Part shown: in pieces, positions 50,320 through 60,849 of the stretch
Position numbering within the stretch: the first letter of the stretch is position 1
Layout: the number at the start of each line of letters is the position of its first letter
Source: Odontocerum albicorne
Lineage: Eukaryota > Arthropoda > Insecta > Trichoptera > Odontoceridae
Assembly: GCA_949825065.1 (NCBI GenBank)
Contig: OX463859.1
Location: 19,309,177-19,373,176 of the forward strand
DNA length: 64,000 nt
Direction: 5' to 3'
Made by a program: the position numbers and the translations under genes
Notes under the pieces: model-generated
Database searches by the model: none
Seen by the model: the letters and a program-made list of their open reading frames with translations, nothing else
Told to the model about the DNA's origin: nothing

Positions 50320-50545
50320 AGGCGTGCGTGTAAAGGTAGACGAATGAAAGCATGACTGGATCAAGTTGATCAGATTTTGAAAGAAAGTTGAAAGTATGAA
50401 TAAAACAATAGAAGATTGTACATGACGAGATGTATGCATGTGGAGGTAGCGAAAGTTGTGTGCTTGGATAGAAAAGTTTAAATATATGTTCTTTCTGCCT
50501 ACCCCACAAGGGATAAGGTATGATGATATGTGTTTATGTCTGAAT
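50320..50545 (+). mobile_element. LINE C-terminal and 3' UTR fragment
   Basis: Translation pieces WLDQVDQILKES, RCMHVEVAKVVCLDRKV and SAYPTRDKV follow the C-terminal order of the LINE family at 54780, ending in cctaccccacaagggataagg and gatgatatg. Confidence 0.6.
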
Positions 50546-50867
50546 GTTGGTATGGTATTTGCGTATACAAGTGTATTAACAGCGCTTTTTAAGAGAGTAT
50601 ACGAGTACATATGTCTCTCCAAAAGCGCTATTTGAATCAAACGCGCTTTATTTGGATAGTTAATGAAGCGTTTAATATTTAAGTCAAACATTTGACAAAT
50701 CGATTCATTAATAAGAAGGGTACTCCAACTCAGACACTTTATTGGAAATAAGATATTTAATGGAAGATGATATTGTTTCTTTCCGTTAATTGAATCTTGG
50801 AGTACACAACCCCTGGAATGTAACTTATTGTCCGTTGTTGTATTTGAATTAATATAGCCACATTTCT

Positions 50868-50940
50868 ACTAGGAATCGAACCAGAAACCGGCGGTTGGAA
50901 GACAAGCGGCCTACAAATCAAGCCACGGAGGTTGAAGGCT
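50868..50940 (-). mobile_element. tRNA-like SINE head
   Basis: On the minus strand: cctccgtggcttgattt (A-box region) and B-box ggttcgattcc. The T-arm stem is imperfect, so a functional tRNA is unlikely. Confidence 0.5.
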
Positions 50941-50944
50941 GGAA

Positions 50945-52345
50945 AATATATTTTATTCGTACTAGTTTTAAAACAATTTGTAAAATAAGTTACGTTATTA
51001 TGATTTAAAAGTATTTTTACGAAAACTTAAGTTATATCTGGTACATAAGAATATTCAAATGATGTCAATAAACCGCTTTCAGCAAAGAGCGAGCGCTCTT
51101 GGATAAATGTTACTTGCGGAGTAAGAGTGCTTTTAAACGAAAACTTTCTTTTAAAGAAATGTTTAAAAAGAGGGGCAATACAGGGGCGGCTGTTAAATTT
51201 ATTCAGAATAAAATACTTCTTCAATTTATAATAATTTGACATTCCTATTTAAATAAAAAAAAACGTCAATGATTCATAATTTTTAAGTTCAATGATGCTA
51301 TTGTATAAATGGTTCAAGTTCAGAAGAGCTATTGTATAAACGGTTCTTTGTAGTTCGTCTTCCTTTAGTTCGTTTTCTGTGTTTTTCTTACCAAATATAT
51401 TTTTCTTTACATATGTAGATGCGGAAATGCACCTAACCTAATGGCCGCAGCTATCACCTTCCTATCCTTACACTTAACCTAGATATATTTATTTTGTAAT
51501 GTTTTTAATGTGTCAATAATAGTGGGTTCAAATCCTAAGCTAAACTCTGTCTAACAGTGCTATATAAATTGTTTTTATTATAACCATAATAAATGGGTTC
51601 TAAAATACTTACTTAACAAACATATGTCTGAATAAGTGTTACTAAGCAATCTGAGGAAAGAGTAAAATGAGATAGTAGGAAAAATGTTGATTAATCGAAA
51701 GGTAAGACGTACGATAAATACAAGAGCACGTGCGGTATGATGTATTGGTGTCAAATATATATAGGTTGTTTCCATGTTAAGAAAAGTGTGGAAATCTGTC
51801 CTCTCTAATTTTTCCAAAAAAAACATACCATGATGGTGCGTATGTAACGTATGTATTACATTTGTAATTATTCAAAGTTTATACAAAGAAAATTAGTTTT
51901 AAGAAAAATGTAAGTACCTTAACTTATCTACGCCACTGCAAATGGACTTGCAGACGTCTAGTATTTATATTTGTTGCATTCCCAAGAGCGACACCTGTTC
52001 TCGTAAATGCATTTGCTTGGTTTTCCCAGCCAAAAGATTATAACCAATATATATGATAAACTTACCGTTCTTTTATATTTTTCATTTGATAGGTGTTTTT
52101 TAAATATACTCGTATTTAAAAAAAATCTATTTGTGTGGTACCAATCAACAAATCTGAACTGGTACATTAGATCATAACGCCGTTTCTCTGTTGGAGTAGG
52201 CAGATAAGAAACAGTGTCAGAATTTCTTATCGTGACACCCAATATTCGCCTCTTTTACATCCAAACACCGTCTTATGCAACTCCTACAATTTCTTTGATA
52301 TTTAACTTTTTTTTTTCCAAGTATCATTGACTTAATCTTACTATA
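50945..52345. other. Unassigned AT-rich DNA
   Basis: Nothing firm; gggttcaaatcctaagc near 51524 is a lone B-box-like word. Confidence 0.4.
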
Positions 52346-52349
52346 TTTT

Positions 52350-52790
52350 CCTTTGTCTTTCTGTAACACGCTTTCCACTCAAATTTGCACTGTATATTTG
52401 ATATATTAGTTTTACTTCATTTAACATACCAAAAACATATGAGAGCGCTCTTCTTCATTTCACTTAATGCATCAGCTTTAAATTGATATTCATCCGTTAT
52501 CACATAATTCCGTATTCAGTCATGCATTGTCTTCCATATATTTTTCTCAGTGCACTCATGTTTATAGCATATATTCGGCTCTTTTGAGTTTTTTCCATGT
52601 CTATGTTTCACTGCCACACGTCAAAAAAATATTGTTGTGTTATATCATCTTATAAGGTTCTTTTATCCGGTCGGATTATATGTAATTTAGTGTCATTGAC
52701 TTTGTTTCATATCGCTACACGCAGTTCGATATTCTTAATCACTCTTTTATCAGAGAAAAAAACTACCTAAACAGCAGAATTTCTCGACTT
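52350..52790 (-). mobile_element. Probable LINE relic
   Basis: Shares the diagnostic inverted words of the pieces at 10430 and 18240 (cactgccacacgtca, acgctttccactcaaatttg). Frames are ruined. Confidence 0.35.
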
Positions 52791-53233
52791 GCGCTAAAAT
52801 TTCATTACTCACCTATATATCGCATTAACTTTTCCTTTCCCACTTTTCTTTTACCATAACTTTGGATTTACCTTAATTCATTTTCAGAACTTTCTGTTCA
52901 CGTATATTTTATAAATTACTCTAGAAACTAAGTGAAAACAATATGCTAAATTCCTCCTCTGAATAAAAAGCTATATAAGCTACGATGGAAGCTATAAATA
53001 TTTTACTACGAAAAACCTTTGTATTATCAACGCCTGGCTGCACTATATCTCTCTTTCTTTTTATATTTTTCTATTTTAATCTTCTTTCAACGACGAATTT
53101 ATAACCTTTTCCCGTTTATGACTGACAAAAAAGCGATTGAGTCAAGTATTGAGAATATAAGAATTGTTTCCAATCGATATATGGAAATAGTTTTAATGGA
53201 TTTTTTTATTTAAAATCAATAAAAAGTGGGTTG

Positions 53234-53312
53234 TTAAGTGCATTTTTCCTTTGAATTTGACTTAAAAATATTTCGTATTTTTAAGTCAAATTTAAAGAGA
53301 AAATACACTTAA
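53234..53312. repeat. Long fold-back, 37-bp arms, 5-base loop
   Basis: Arms 53234-53270 and 53276-53312 match at 33 of 37 positions; two of the four differences would still pair as G-U in RNA. The inner 17 pairs next to the loop tttcg are perfect. Confidence 0.85.
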
Positions 53313-53380
53313 TATTCGTTAACGGTGGTTGTCGATATTTTCAGTATCTAAGAAATTTCTGGTTATTCTCGATCAAAGTA

Positions 53381-53581
53381 CAGTACCCGGCGGTAAGTTA
53401 TACACATAGGGCTAAAAAAGAGTCTGTCTGCCATAATCGGCTAACTTTGACTTTGTGGAGAGTCGTCTCTGTCATTCATACACGTGTTTCGTCGTATCGT
53501 CGCGTACCAGACTGTTAACGCATCGTGCGACAGAGGCGACGCTGTACGAATCCATGTGTATTACTTACCGCCGGGTGCTTG
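53381..53581. mobile_element. MITE with ~27-bp terminal repeats and TA flanks
   Basis: Left end cagtacccggcggtaagt matches the inverted right end caagcacccggcggtaagt, and similarity continues through acacat. TA precedes and follows, giving 201 bases. Interior is GC-richer than the surroundings with no transposase, so it is non-autonomous; TA targets suggest Tc1/mariner mobilisation. Confidence 0.75.
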
Positions 53582-53589
53582 TATTTATT

Positions 53590-54435
53590 TAGTCGTCATC
53601 AGTGGTAATCACCGTTCCAGAGCGTACACCATTTTCGTGTGTCGTATCACAATTACGGAAGATCTACAAAAGATATCTGTGTAGTTTTTCCTCCCTTGTA
53701 AAATTTTCTGCGGTTTTCTTACAGTAGAAAAAAAAACAACTCAATTAACTTCATTAACACACTTCAATAAAGTTGACAAACTTATACACTTCAATATACA
53801 ATCAGTGATGTATGATTGCAATGTTTGACGAGGTAAGGGAAATAACTAATCTTGAATGGGGATCTGATCCTTACGACTTCTTCGAATTCCAACAGAAAGA
53901 CTCCGATTCCAGAATAATTAAAACAAACCGAGAAAGCTTAATAATATTGAATAATTTATAAGATTATTTTAGAGAAAAATTATTAACTATATTTGTTGAA
54001 GAGAAACTTCAATTGGCGGGGTAGGGCAAATTGACCTGAACGTCACGAAAAGAGAAACGGTGTATTATATTATTATTATTGAATATTTCATTTATTAATA
54101 AATTATTATTTAAATATTAATTATTACTTATTATTAATAATAATTAATATTATTTTAATATTATTAAGTGTATTATATTATTAAAATTATTATTTATTAT
54201 TAAAATTATTACTATTTATTTTTAAAAATAAATATTTTTTTAATTAATTAAGAGAGATTTTCTTGAATTAAATTCCACATAACCATTTCCTAAACTTAAA
54301 AAAAATAATAATAAAAATTGTTAGCAAATGAAAAAAAAGCAATGCATAAAATCAACTTTTCCTAGGAGCTAAGAAGTTTCACTCTACCCGCGAGAGTCTC
54401 ACGCATCTATTTTTTTACATTTTGGTTGTTGTATA
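53590..54435. other. Unassigned, including an extreme AT tract
   Basis: 54055-54260 is almost pure A and T built from tattatta words. No gene seen. Confidence 0.5.
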
Positions 54436-54440
54436 TATAA

Positions 54441-54610
54441 CAATCAGGCGGGCTTTTTTGTCACATGGTAATATCTTCCAACCAACTAGAAATATGTTTA
54501 AGAGGCCTTAAATGAAAACTAGACTGAAATCCTTTAAAAAAATCTGGTTTCTAACGAGAAATGAATCCGCAACCTCCGGGTTGGGAGGCAGGCGTCTTAC
54601 CACTGAGGTA
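54441..54610 (-). mobile_element. tRNA-derived SINE, full layout, inverted
   Basis: Minus strand: agtggtaagacgcctgcctc, ccggaggttgcggattc (B-box altered), body gtctagttttcatttaaggc, tail agttggttggaagatattac. Same family as 60618. Confidence 0.7.
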
Positions 54611-54779
54611 ATTTTTATCGTCAAAATTTGTGCTGCTTTCACTATTTTTTCTCTTTATCTAAATTTAAAAAAATTTTATTCGATAAATGTTAATTACAAT
54701 ATTATTATATTTTGGAATATTTCAAGAAAAGCACAGCTGAATGTTCACAATAAAATCTTTTTCCCAACAGGATGTGCAA

Positions 54780-55250
54780 GCTAAACCTGGACGCCACATT
54801 AAAGTGATGAAAGTAAGATAAATACTGTAGAAATGAAAGCTTTACGTAGAGTACGTGAGAATATAACGCATAGTAAAATAATTAGTGAGAATATCAAGAA
54901 ACAATACGGATTCAAAGAAGGCGCAGTGCTTAAGATGAATTAAGGATCATTGAGACGGTCCAGTCAAGTATAAAAAGTGCATAATGAAAGATTTACAAAA
55001 ACTCATACGAATTGTATAAAGGAATGAGATATTTGAAATTATCTAAAAAAATTAACATAAGCAAATCGATCAAATTCCTAAAGAGGTGAGAGTTGAGAAG
55101 TGTTTATAATAGGACAGTATATATAAGATGCGCAAATATGGGAGAAGCGTAAGATGTGCCACAATTTAATGGAGGGGAGATATGTTTTCTATGCCTACCC
55201 AAATAAGTGTGGACATGGTGTGATAGTGATGACGGTGATGATAATGATTA
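54780..55250 (+). pseudogene. LINE C-terminal and 3' UTR fragment
   Basis: Readable pieces in order: VEMKALRRVREN, ENIKKQYGFKEGAVLKMN, then broken frames, and YAYPNK near 55190, ending in aagtgtggacatggtgtg and a (GATGAT)-type tail. This is the region C-terminal to the RT of a widespread insect non-LTR family; clade uncertain. Confidence 0.65.
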
Positions 55251-55309
55251 TGAATATATCAATTTAGGGAACCAAGTGAGCCGATTCTAAATAAATAAGG
55301 TTATGTTGT

Positions 55310-55446
55310 TTATAGTTAAGGCATTAACGTTGTGGAGGTTTAAAGACATTGTAATTTATTTTTATCAAACACTGTTTATTCCACCGTCACCGTTATACCG
55401 TCACAAAAAAGTGGAATAAACAGTGTTTGATAAAAATAAATTACAA
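55310..55446. mobile_element. PLE terminal remnant collapsed to a palindrome
   Basis: After ttatagttaaggcattaac, arms 55349-55384 and 55411-55446 are perfect 36-bp inverted copies of the PLE end (actgtttattccac/gtggaataaacagt) with a 26-base spacer that keeps cgttataccg. The hammerhead-like core is lost. Confidence 0.7.
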
Positions 55447-55449
55447 TAA

Positions 55450-56115
55450 ATAAGGTTAATAATTGTGATTATTATTTTGTGTTATAAATTGAATTCACAT
55501 TACAAAAAGCAATGAAAAATGATTCCTTCACATATATACACGAATGTATAATATATAAATTTCACTTCAGAAAGTCGAAAGATGAAATGGGCAAGATTTC
55601 AGCTTTCCAGCCTAAATCCCGACTGTGTGTTCAGGCAAGATTCTAAGGCGTCCAGGAAACCGTTTCAGGAAACTTCCAGATCTATCCAATCCAATGACTC
55701 CAGAAGCGGATCCAACTCTCGAGATGGTTATGATGTTTGATAACATTTAGAATTTAACTAAGAGTACAAACTGGGTGATTTTGTGGTGTTGAATGATAAA
55801 GTATTAGGACACACAGACATATGTACATTTATTTTAAACAGTTTTTAATTTTCGTGAGATTTCATTGAAATTAAATTTAAAATTAAATATCTTCTTCTTT
55901 GAGAAAATATACAATTGCTGTGGTGTAAAAATAGTCATTGTTGTGTAGAATGTCTTAATTAAATATTAGAGGTGCAGTAGCGTTTTGTATTAGCTCTGAG
56001 ATAAAAGCTTCTCGCTGGAAAGAAAAAGGATCCAGTTTCCACCTGCGTAGTATCTTCAATTTAAATTTCTTTTTGGGTAAGTTATGTGATGCAAAATTTT
56101 CTCTTTTATTAAAAA
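55450..56115. other. Unassigned DNA
   Basis: Nothing recognised before the Helitron end; 55600-55735 is slightly GC-richer. Confidence 0.4.
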
Positions 56116-56571
56116 CTAGCTGTACCCTGCCACGCGTTGCTGTGGCTAAGTCTGGTTAAATGGAAAAGAAAGAAAAGAGAAAGCACACGTTTCAAATATG
56201 TTTAATTTCACAATGCTTGTGGGCATACAATATTTTTGACGTCTTTCAGCCACTCTCAGCCTGTCGCGTTCATTCTGTTGAGAACGAAGCAGATCTCAAT
56301 CTGCAGAACGTGATCGCTGTACTCGCAACTGTGCATCCACAAGTCTGGCTGCACGTCGCTATGCTGATACCTCGGCATGTATTTGAGCCATTCTTTGTCT
56401 GTTTCGCTCGTTCGCTGATGAACTAAGTTTGATCTTCTGCGAAACATTATTTTGATGAACTAAAGCAGATCGATTGCACTGAAAAAGAATAAAGAAAGTT
56501 ATAACAAAAACATATACAATTGCGAAACATTAAAAAAGGAAAAAACACGAAGTAAAAAACAAAAAAATAGC

Positions 56572-57362
56572 GTGTCGCCACAAAGTAGAGTATTTCAGGC
56601 AAGCATTTATTTCGTCCGCCGGTGTCGATCGAGGAATTACAGGTAATGTTTACATGAAATCTCCTGCAAGCAATATTAATGCGTTCCCAAATGGTTTGAT
56701 GTTTCCTCGCCAATTTTGCAATGATCGATCAAGAGCCTCGAGTGATTTTTTTGTGTGCCATTGTGCATTCATCCCAAACAATAAGTTTGCATTTCTGCAA
56801 TGCTTTTCCCATGCCGGATGCTTTGAAAATGTTGCACATAGGAGCTTGCACGTGGGAGTTGCACGTGAGAGCTGAGAGCCGGATGCTGTGAAAATTTTGC
56901 ACGTGGGTTAAACATACAAACATTTACATAATTACTTATTGACACAGAAGATTCTCCAGCCCCGTTGTTGATAGTTTGCATTATTTGATCGTAAATGCCT
57001 TTTTGCTCAAGCGCTAGCTTAGGAATATTTGATTGCACATACGACAAAAGATCACCCGTGTTGTAATTTTGTTCACGACGCAATTCTCCATCGAACGAAG
57101 CAGCAGCAGATCGATTTGGTGATGGCATTCTCAATTGGTTGAGAACTTTGTTTGTGATTTCTAAGCACAAATCTTCAATCATTATCAACGTTATGTTGTA
57201 GATTTTTGCTGAGAAATCCATGTTCATATTTGAATTTTCCTCGCGTATTCGACGGTAAATGTCTTCAGCTATGTGGGATTTATATTTCTCCCATAACTCT
57301 GTTGGACATGAAGGAGAGCAGGCGGTCAATATGATTGCAAACAATGCCTTGTAACGACGTTC
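56572..57362 (-). pseudogene. Helitron helicase fragment (Pif1-like)
   Basis: Minus strand. N-terminal helicase-flank sequence from 57362 (RRYKALFAIILTACSP, LWEKYKSHIAEDI, IEDLCLEITNKVLNQL) runs to INNGAGE near 56950. Walker A is absent: about 100 bases of unrelated filler replace it. Homology resumes with CNIFKASGMGKALQKC and the Walker B motif LIVWDECTMAHK (WDEC at 56765-56776). An extra A shifts the frame; then LEALDRSLQNW, NALILLAGDFM, a TAA replacing the expected Gln, and TLPVIPRSTPADEINACL. The Rep nuclease domain is not seen. Certainly inactive. Confidence 0.85.
56814..56910. repeat. 65-bp-period short duplication inside the helicase gap
   Basis: ccggatgctttgaaaatgtt at 56814 recurs as ccggatgctgtgaaaatttt at 56879, forming part of the filler at the Walker A deletion. 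Confidence 0.75.
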
Positions 57363-57849
57363 AGTAATTTTAATTATTTAATCGACTTTAATATAAGGCT
57401 CGATTCTAGTAAATATTGTAGTAAGTTATTTAGGTAAATATATTACAAAAAACTAACAATAATGCCAAATTAATACATCTTGTTACAAATAAGCAAAAAT
57501 GTGGCAGTTCGTTAAAATTAAATGTGACGTTTGTCAAAAGCTTACGTTAGTTGCATGAAACACGGGAAACTTTTAATAATTCAAATTTATAAACATACAA
57601 ATGTTTAAAACATACATATAAAACATATAAATACATTGTCAAAAGTTAACGTTAGTTGCATTGGCTAGAGATCCGCATTCGTAACATACAGGAAAATACA
57701 TACCAACATCACGCCGTCTCGCTGAGGCACATGGCCGTGTCACTCCAAGAGGTTAATTTTACGATATAATTTGAATTCAAATAAAAATCAGTCAACACAA
57801 TTCAATTTCACCGTTAATTGCTCTGAAAAATAAGAAAATCAGTTAAAAA

Positions 57850-58935
57850 AGTGAAACAGCTATTCTTTAGAGCTAGACGTCAACAACGCACACTTTACGA
57901 AATGACGCATAAAATATTTAGTATAGCTAGGTTGCCGTTACGTTCAACAGAGAGCGCTCCCATTATGTCGTCTGTTTTATATTTATTATTTTATTATTTA
58001 ATATTAAATTATTTAATATTTTATTATTTAATATTTAATATTCGTAATCAAAATGAAATTGTTAAAATTTCAAAGCAATCGGTGAAGAAATTTCGGAGAT
58101 TGAAGATTTTTAATAAACGAACATTCACATTTTTATTTATATAGATATTTAATATTAATTATTTAATATTTAATTATTTAATATTTAAGAAAAATAAAAA
58201 AAACAGTTAAAAAACGAAATGAAAGAATCCGAAACGTCGACAATGCAATGTCACATAAACTGATAATGAGAACTGTTTATGTTGCGTGTGTCGCTGCAGG
58301 GGGCGCTCCCATTATTTCGTCTGTTTTATATATTGTTTATATACAACGGTATATAAAAAAATATATATAAACATGCTTGTATACAAATGCAACATTTTGT
58401 CAAAATTTCAAAGCAATCGCTGAAGAACTTTTGGAGATTAGAGATTTTCTATTAACGAACATTAACATTTTTATTTATATAGATTATTATTTAATATTCA
58501 ATTATTTATATTTATTATCTAATATTCGAAATCAAAATGAAACTCAAAATTTCAAAGCAATCGGTGAAAAAACTTTCGGAGATTGGAGATTTTTAGTTAA
58601 CGAACATTTACATTTTTATTTATGTAGATATTTAATATTTATTATTTAATATTTAAGAAAAATAAAAAAAAACAGTTAAAAACGAAATAAAAGAATCCGA
58701 AACGTCGAAAATACAATGTCGCATAGCCTGATAATGAAAATTGTTTAGTTTGCGTGTATCGCTGCAGGGGGCGCTTCCATTATTTCACAGCCGTATATAA
58801 AAAAAAATATATAAACATGCTTGTATACGAATGCAGCCTTTTGTCAAAATTTCAGAGCAATCGGTGAAGAACTTTCGGAGATTGGAGATTTTCTATTAAC
58901 GAACATTTACATTTTTATTTATTGTACTCGTATAC
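57850..58935 (-). repeat. Tandem Helitron 5' terminal modules
   Basis: Repeated module with caaagcaatcggtgaagaa, ttcggagatt, aacgaacatt and tttttatttatatagat, ending at 58145, 58483, 58628 and about 58930. Three modules also carry a subterminal block with gggcgctcccattattt. TA-rich spacers separate them. Confidence 0.8.
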
Positions 58936-58939
58936 TATA

Positions 58940-59640
58940 TACTAGTAGATGAGAATTTGTTGAAACGCAAGAAAAAATGCTTTTTATTAATTTGGTATTG
59001 AAATTTTGTTCGAAATCTACAATATAGTTATATACTTAAATATTTTTTTGGAAGGATTTTTTATGAAGAATTCAAAATTTAGAAAAGGTTTTTATTGAAA
59101 TGTTTCAATTGATAAATAATTTTTTCTATTATTTTGATTATTTAAGTATGTATATATAAAAAAACTCTAGATCTTTTTTTCAAAGTCATAAACCATTTTT
59201 TTTTATTTTACTCATTTCTAGTTTATTTTATTCCCTGCACTGGCGCGCGCTTAAATTAAACTCAAATTAACTTTAATTCAATATTCATCAAATTTGATTT
59301 CTATGATTTGTTTCATGGAATATTGTCTGAATTAATTGTAATTTTATCTTTTGGCGTGTGTTATGCAATTGGGTATAATTTATGGGAATAATACAATATT
59401 ATAAATGAAGCTTTTAATCGTTTAGTTAAAATATTGAATAAAACAAAAAAAATATGCAATAAAAAATTTAACAAAAAAAATTGTTTTAGTATAAATACAT
59501 GAAAGTATCACCTGTATGTAACCTTTATTAGAAATATCTGTATTTGTGCAAGATAAATTTATTAAAAAAAAAAAAAAGTTATTTCCATTTCGGTATGAGT
59601 ATTTTTTGAACACACTCCAATGATATTAAATCTACTATGT
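58940..59640. other. Unassigned AT-rich DNA
   Basis: Nothing recognised. Confidence 0.5.
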
Positions 59641-59644
59641 ACCA

Positions 59645-59960
59645 AAGCCACATAGCGCCACAAAGTTGTAAGAAGCCGCCAGAAGCGATGCTTTAACAGT
59701 CAGCTAAATATGTTTGTTTGGAGTCAAACTCGGTTTAACTCGACTGTTGAAAGTTAGTACACCGTGTCTGCGGCATCTCAGGTAATGTTAACTGTAGTTT
59801 AAACGGCACTCGACCATGTCATGTCGATAAGGTTTAAAGTTTAACTACAGCATCTTAACTAGAGTCGAGATGCTAAGGTAATAATTAAATGGATTTTGAA
59901 AATGTTGCGATTCGAATCTGGTAACGTGTTCACTTAAAGTTGGATACAGTTTAGGGAACA
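59645..59960. other. Unclassified palindromic block
   Basis: gcatctc (59772) and gagatgc (59868) enclose inner inverted words ctgtagtt and aactacag. Possibly a decayed MITE. Confidence 0.35.
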
Positions 59961-60079
59961 CTGTGCGGTAAAGTTTTAAATACACACATATTTTTATTTT
60001 ATATTTGGATATTTTGTAAGACTGTTTTTTTTCTAAAAAATATGTGTGTAGTTTATGTGGTTAAAGAAACTACAACCGA

Positions 60080-60545
60080 ATTTCTTCTTCTTCTTCAGTT
60101 TCAATCCAGGGTATTGGTTAGTAGCAAAGCTCTGCATCTCCTCTTCCACTCCGCTCGGTCTTCAGCGGTCCTCTTGAGCTCTGTATACGAGGTGCAGTCC
60201 ATATCGTGGCATATTTGCTCCAGATACATCCGGCGAGGACGCTCTCTACCAATCGATCCCTCAATCATTCCCTCCAGTATATTGTGCAGGAGATTCTCAT
60301 GTCACAGAATATTACTCATCCATTCTGCACGCCTTTCCGATATGGTTTTTGACAGATGCCTGGTTTCTTCGATCCTGCTGAGAACCTCGTCATTTGTATT
60401 GTAGTCTCTTCAGGAAATCCTTAGGATTCGTCTATAGGGCCATATCTCGAAGGCCTCCAATCTTATTCGATCTCTTTCGCTTATGCACCATGTCTCGCAA
60501 ATTTTTGAACCGGTGTAAAAGGGGGCGATGTATAAATGATATATA
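60080..60545 (-). pseudogene. RTE-like LINE C-terminal fragment
   Basis: Minus strand: LYRRILRIS, NTNDEVLSRIEETRHLSK, ERRAEWMSNIL, EGMIEGSIGRERPRRMYL, then ELKRTAEDRAEWKRRCRALL, ending at an (aag)n tail (plus-strand cttcttcttcttc at 60085). This is the post-RT region of an RTE-type LINE. In-frame stops follow RILRIS and SNIL. No RT core present. Confidence 0.7.
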
Positions 60546-60587
60546 TAAACAAATTTTACATTTATGAATATATATTTTCATGTACGG

Positions 60588-60617
60588 TGTAGAATTTGTT
60601 TTACTTCCGTGTATATT
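60588..60617. repeat. Target-site duplication, left copy
   Basis: A 30-base segment beginning tgtagaatttgttttacttc is repeated at 60812-60841 with one mismatch. Confidence 0.85.
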
Positions 60618-60811
60618 AATATATTCCGTGGCCTGGTGGTAAGACACTTGTCTGCCGATCCGGAGGTTGCGGGTTCGATCCCCGCTGGAACCCAGATTTT
60701 TTAAATAGTATTCCAGTCTGGTTTACACTTAGGGCCTATAAAAACATATTTCTGGTTGGTTGGAAGAGATTGCCACATGGCAATAAACTCGCCAGGTAAA
60801 AAAAAAATCAA
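60618..60811 (+). mobile_element. tRNA-derived SINE, best-preserved copy
   Basis: Head: A-box gtggcctggtgg and B-box gggttcgatcccc with a perfect five-pair T-arm (gcggg/cccgc) and a short acceptor-like TTCC/GGAA. Body: attccagtctggtttacact and agggcctata. Tail: ggttggttggaagagattgc, a small gcca/tggc hairpin, caataaa, then an A10 tract. It is RNA polymerase III-type in layout. Bounded by a 30-base duplication with one mismatch, so it is the most recent insertion identified here. It is not a functional tRNA because the anticodon arm is poor. Confidence 0.85.
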
Positions 60812-60841
60812 TGTAGAATTTGTTTTACTTCCGTGAATATT
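60812..60841. repeat. Target-site duplication, right copy
   Basis: Matches 60588-60617 except for one base near the end. Confidence 0.85.
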
Positions 60842-60849
60842 TCACGGGC

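Larger units (their letters stand above)
56116..58628 (-). mobile_element. Helitron, decayed, with multiple 5' ends
   Basis: Minus strand. The 3' end shows the Helitron signature: a hairpin GCCAC/GTGGC about ten bases before terminal CTAG (56116-56119), followed by T. 5' ends of the form A|TCTATATAAATAAAAATG occur at 58145, 58483 and (TCTACATAA...) 58628. Between them lies a rolling-circle transposon helicase fragment. A decayed fourth 5' end lies near 58930. Confidence 0.8.

Noticed and set aside
60627..60693. Functional tRNA gene
   Set aside because: T-arm is perfect, but the anticodon arm is poor and the sequence continues into a SINE body with a target-site duplication.
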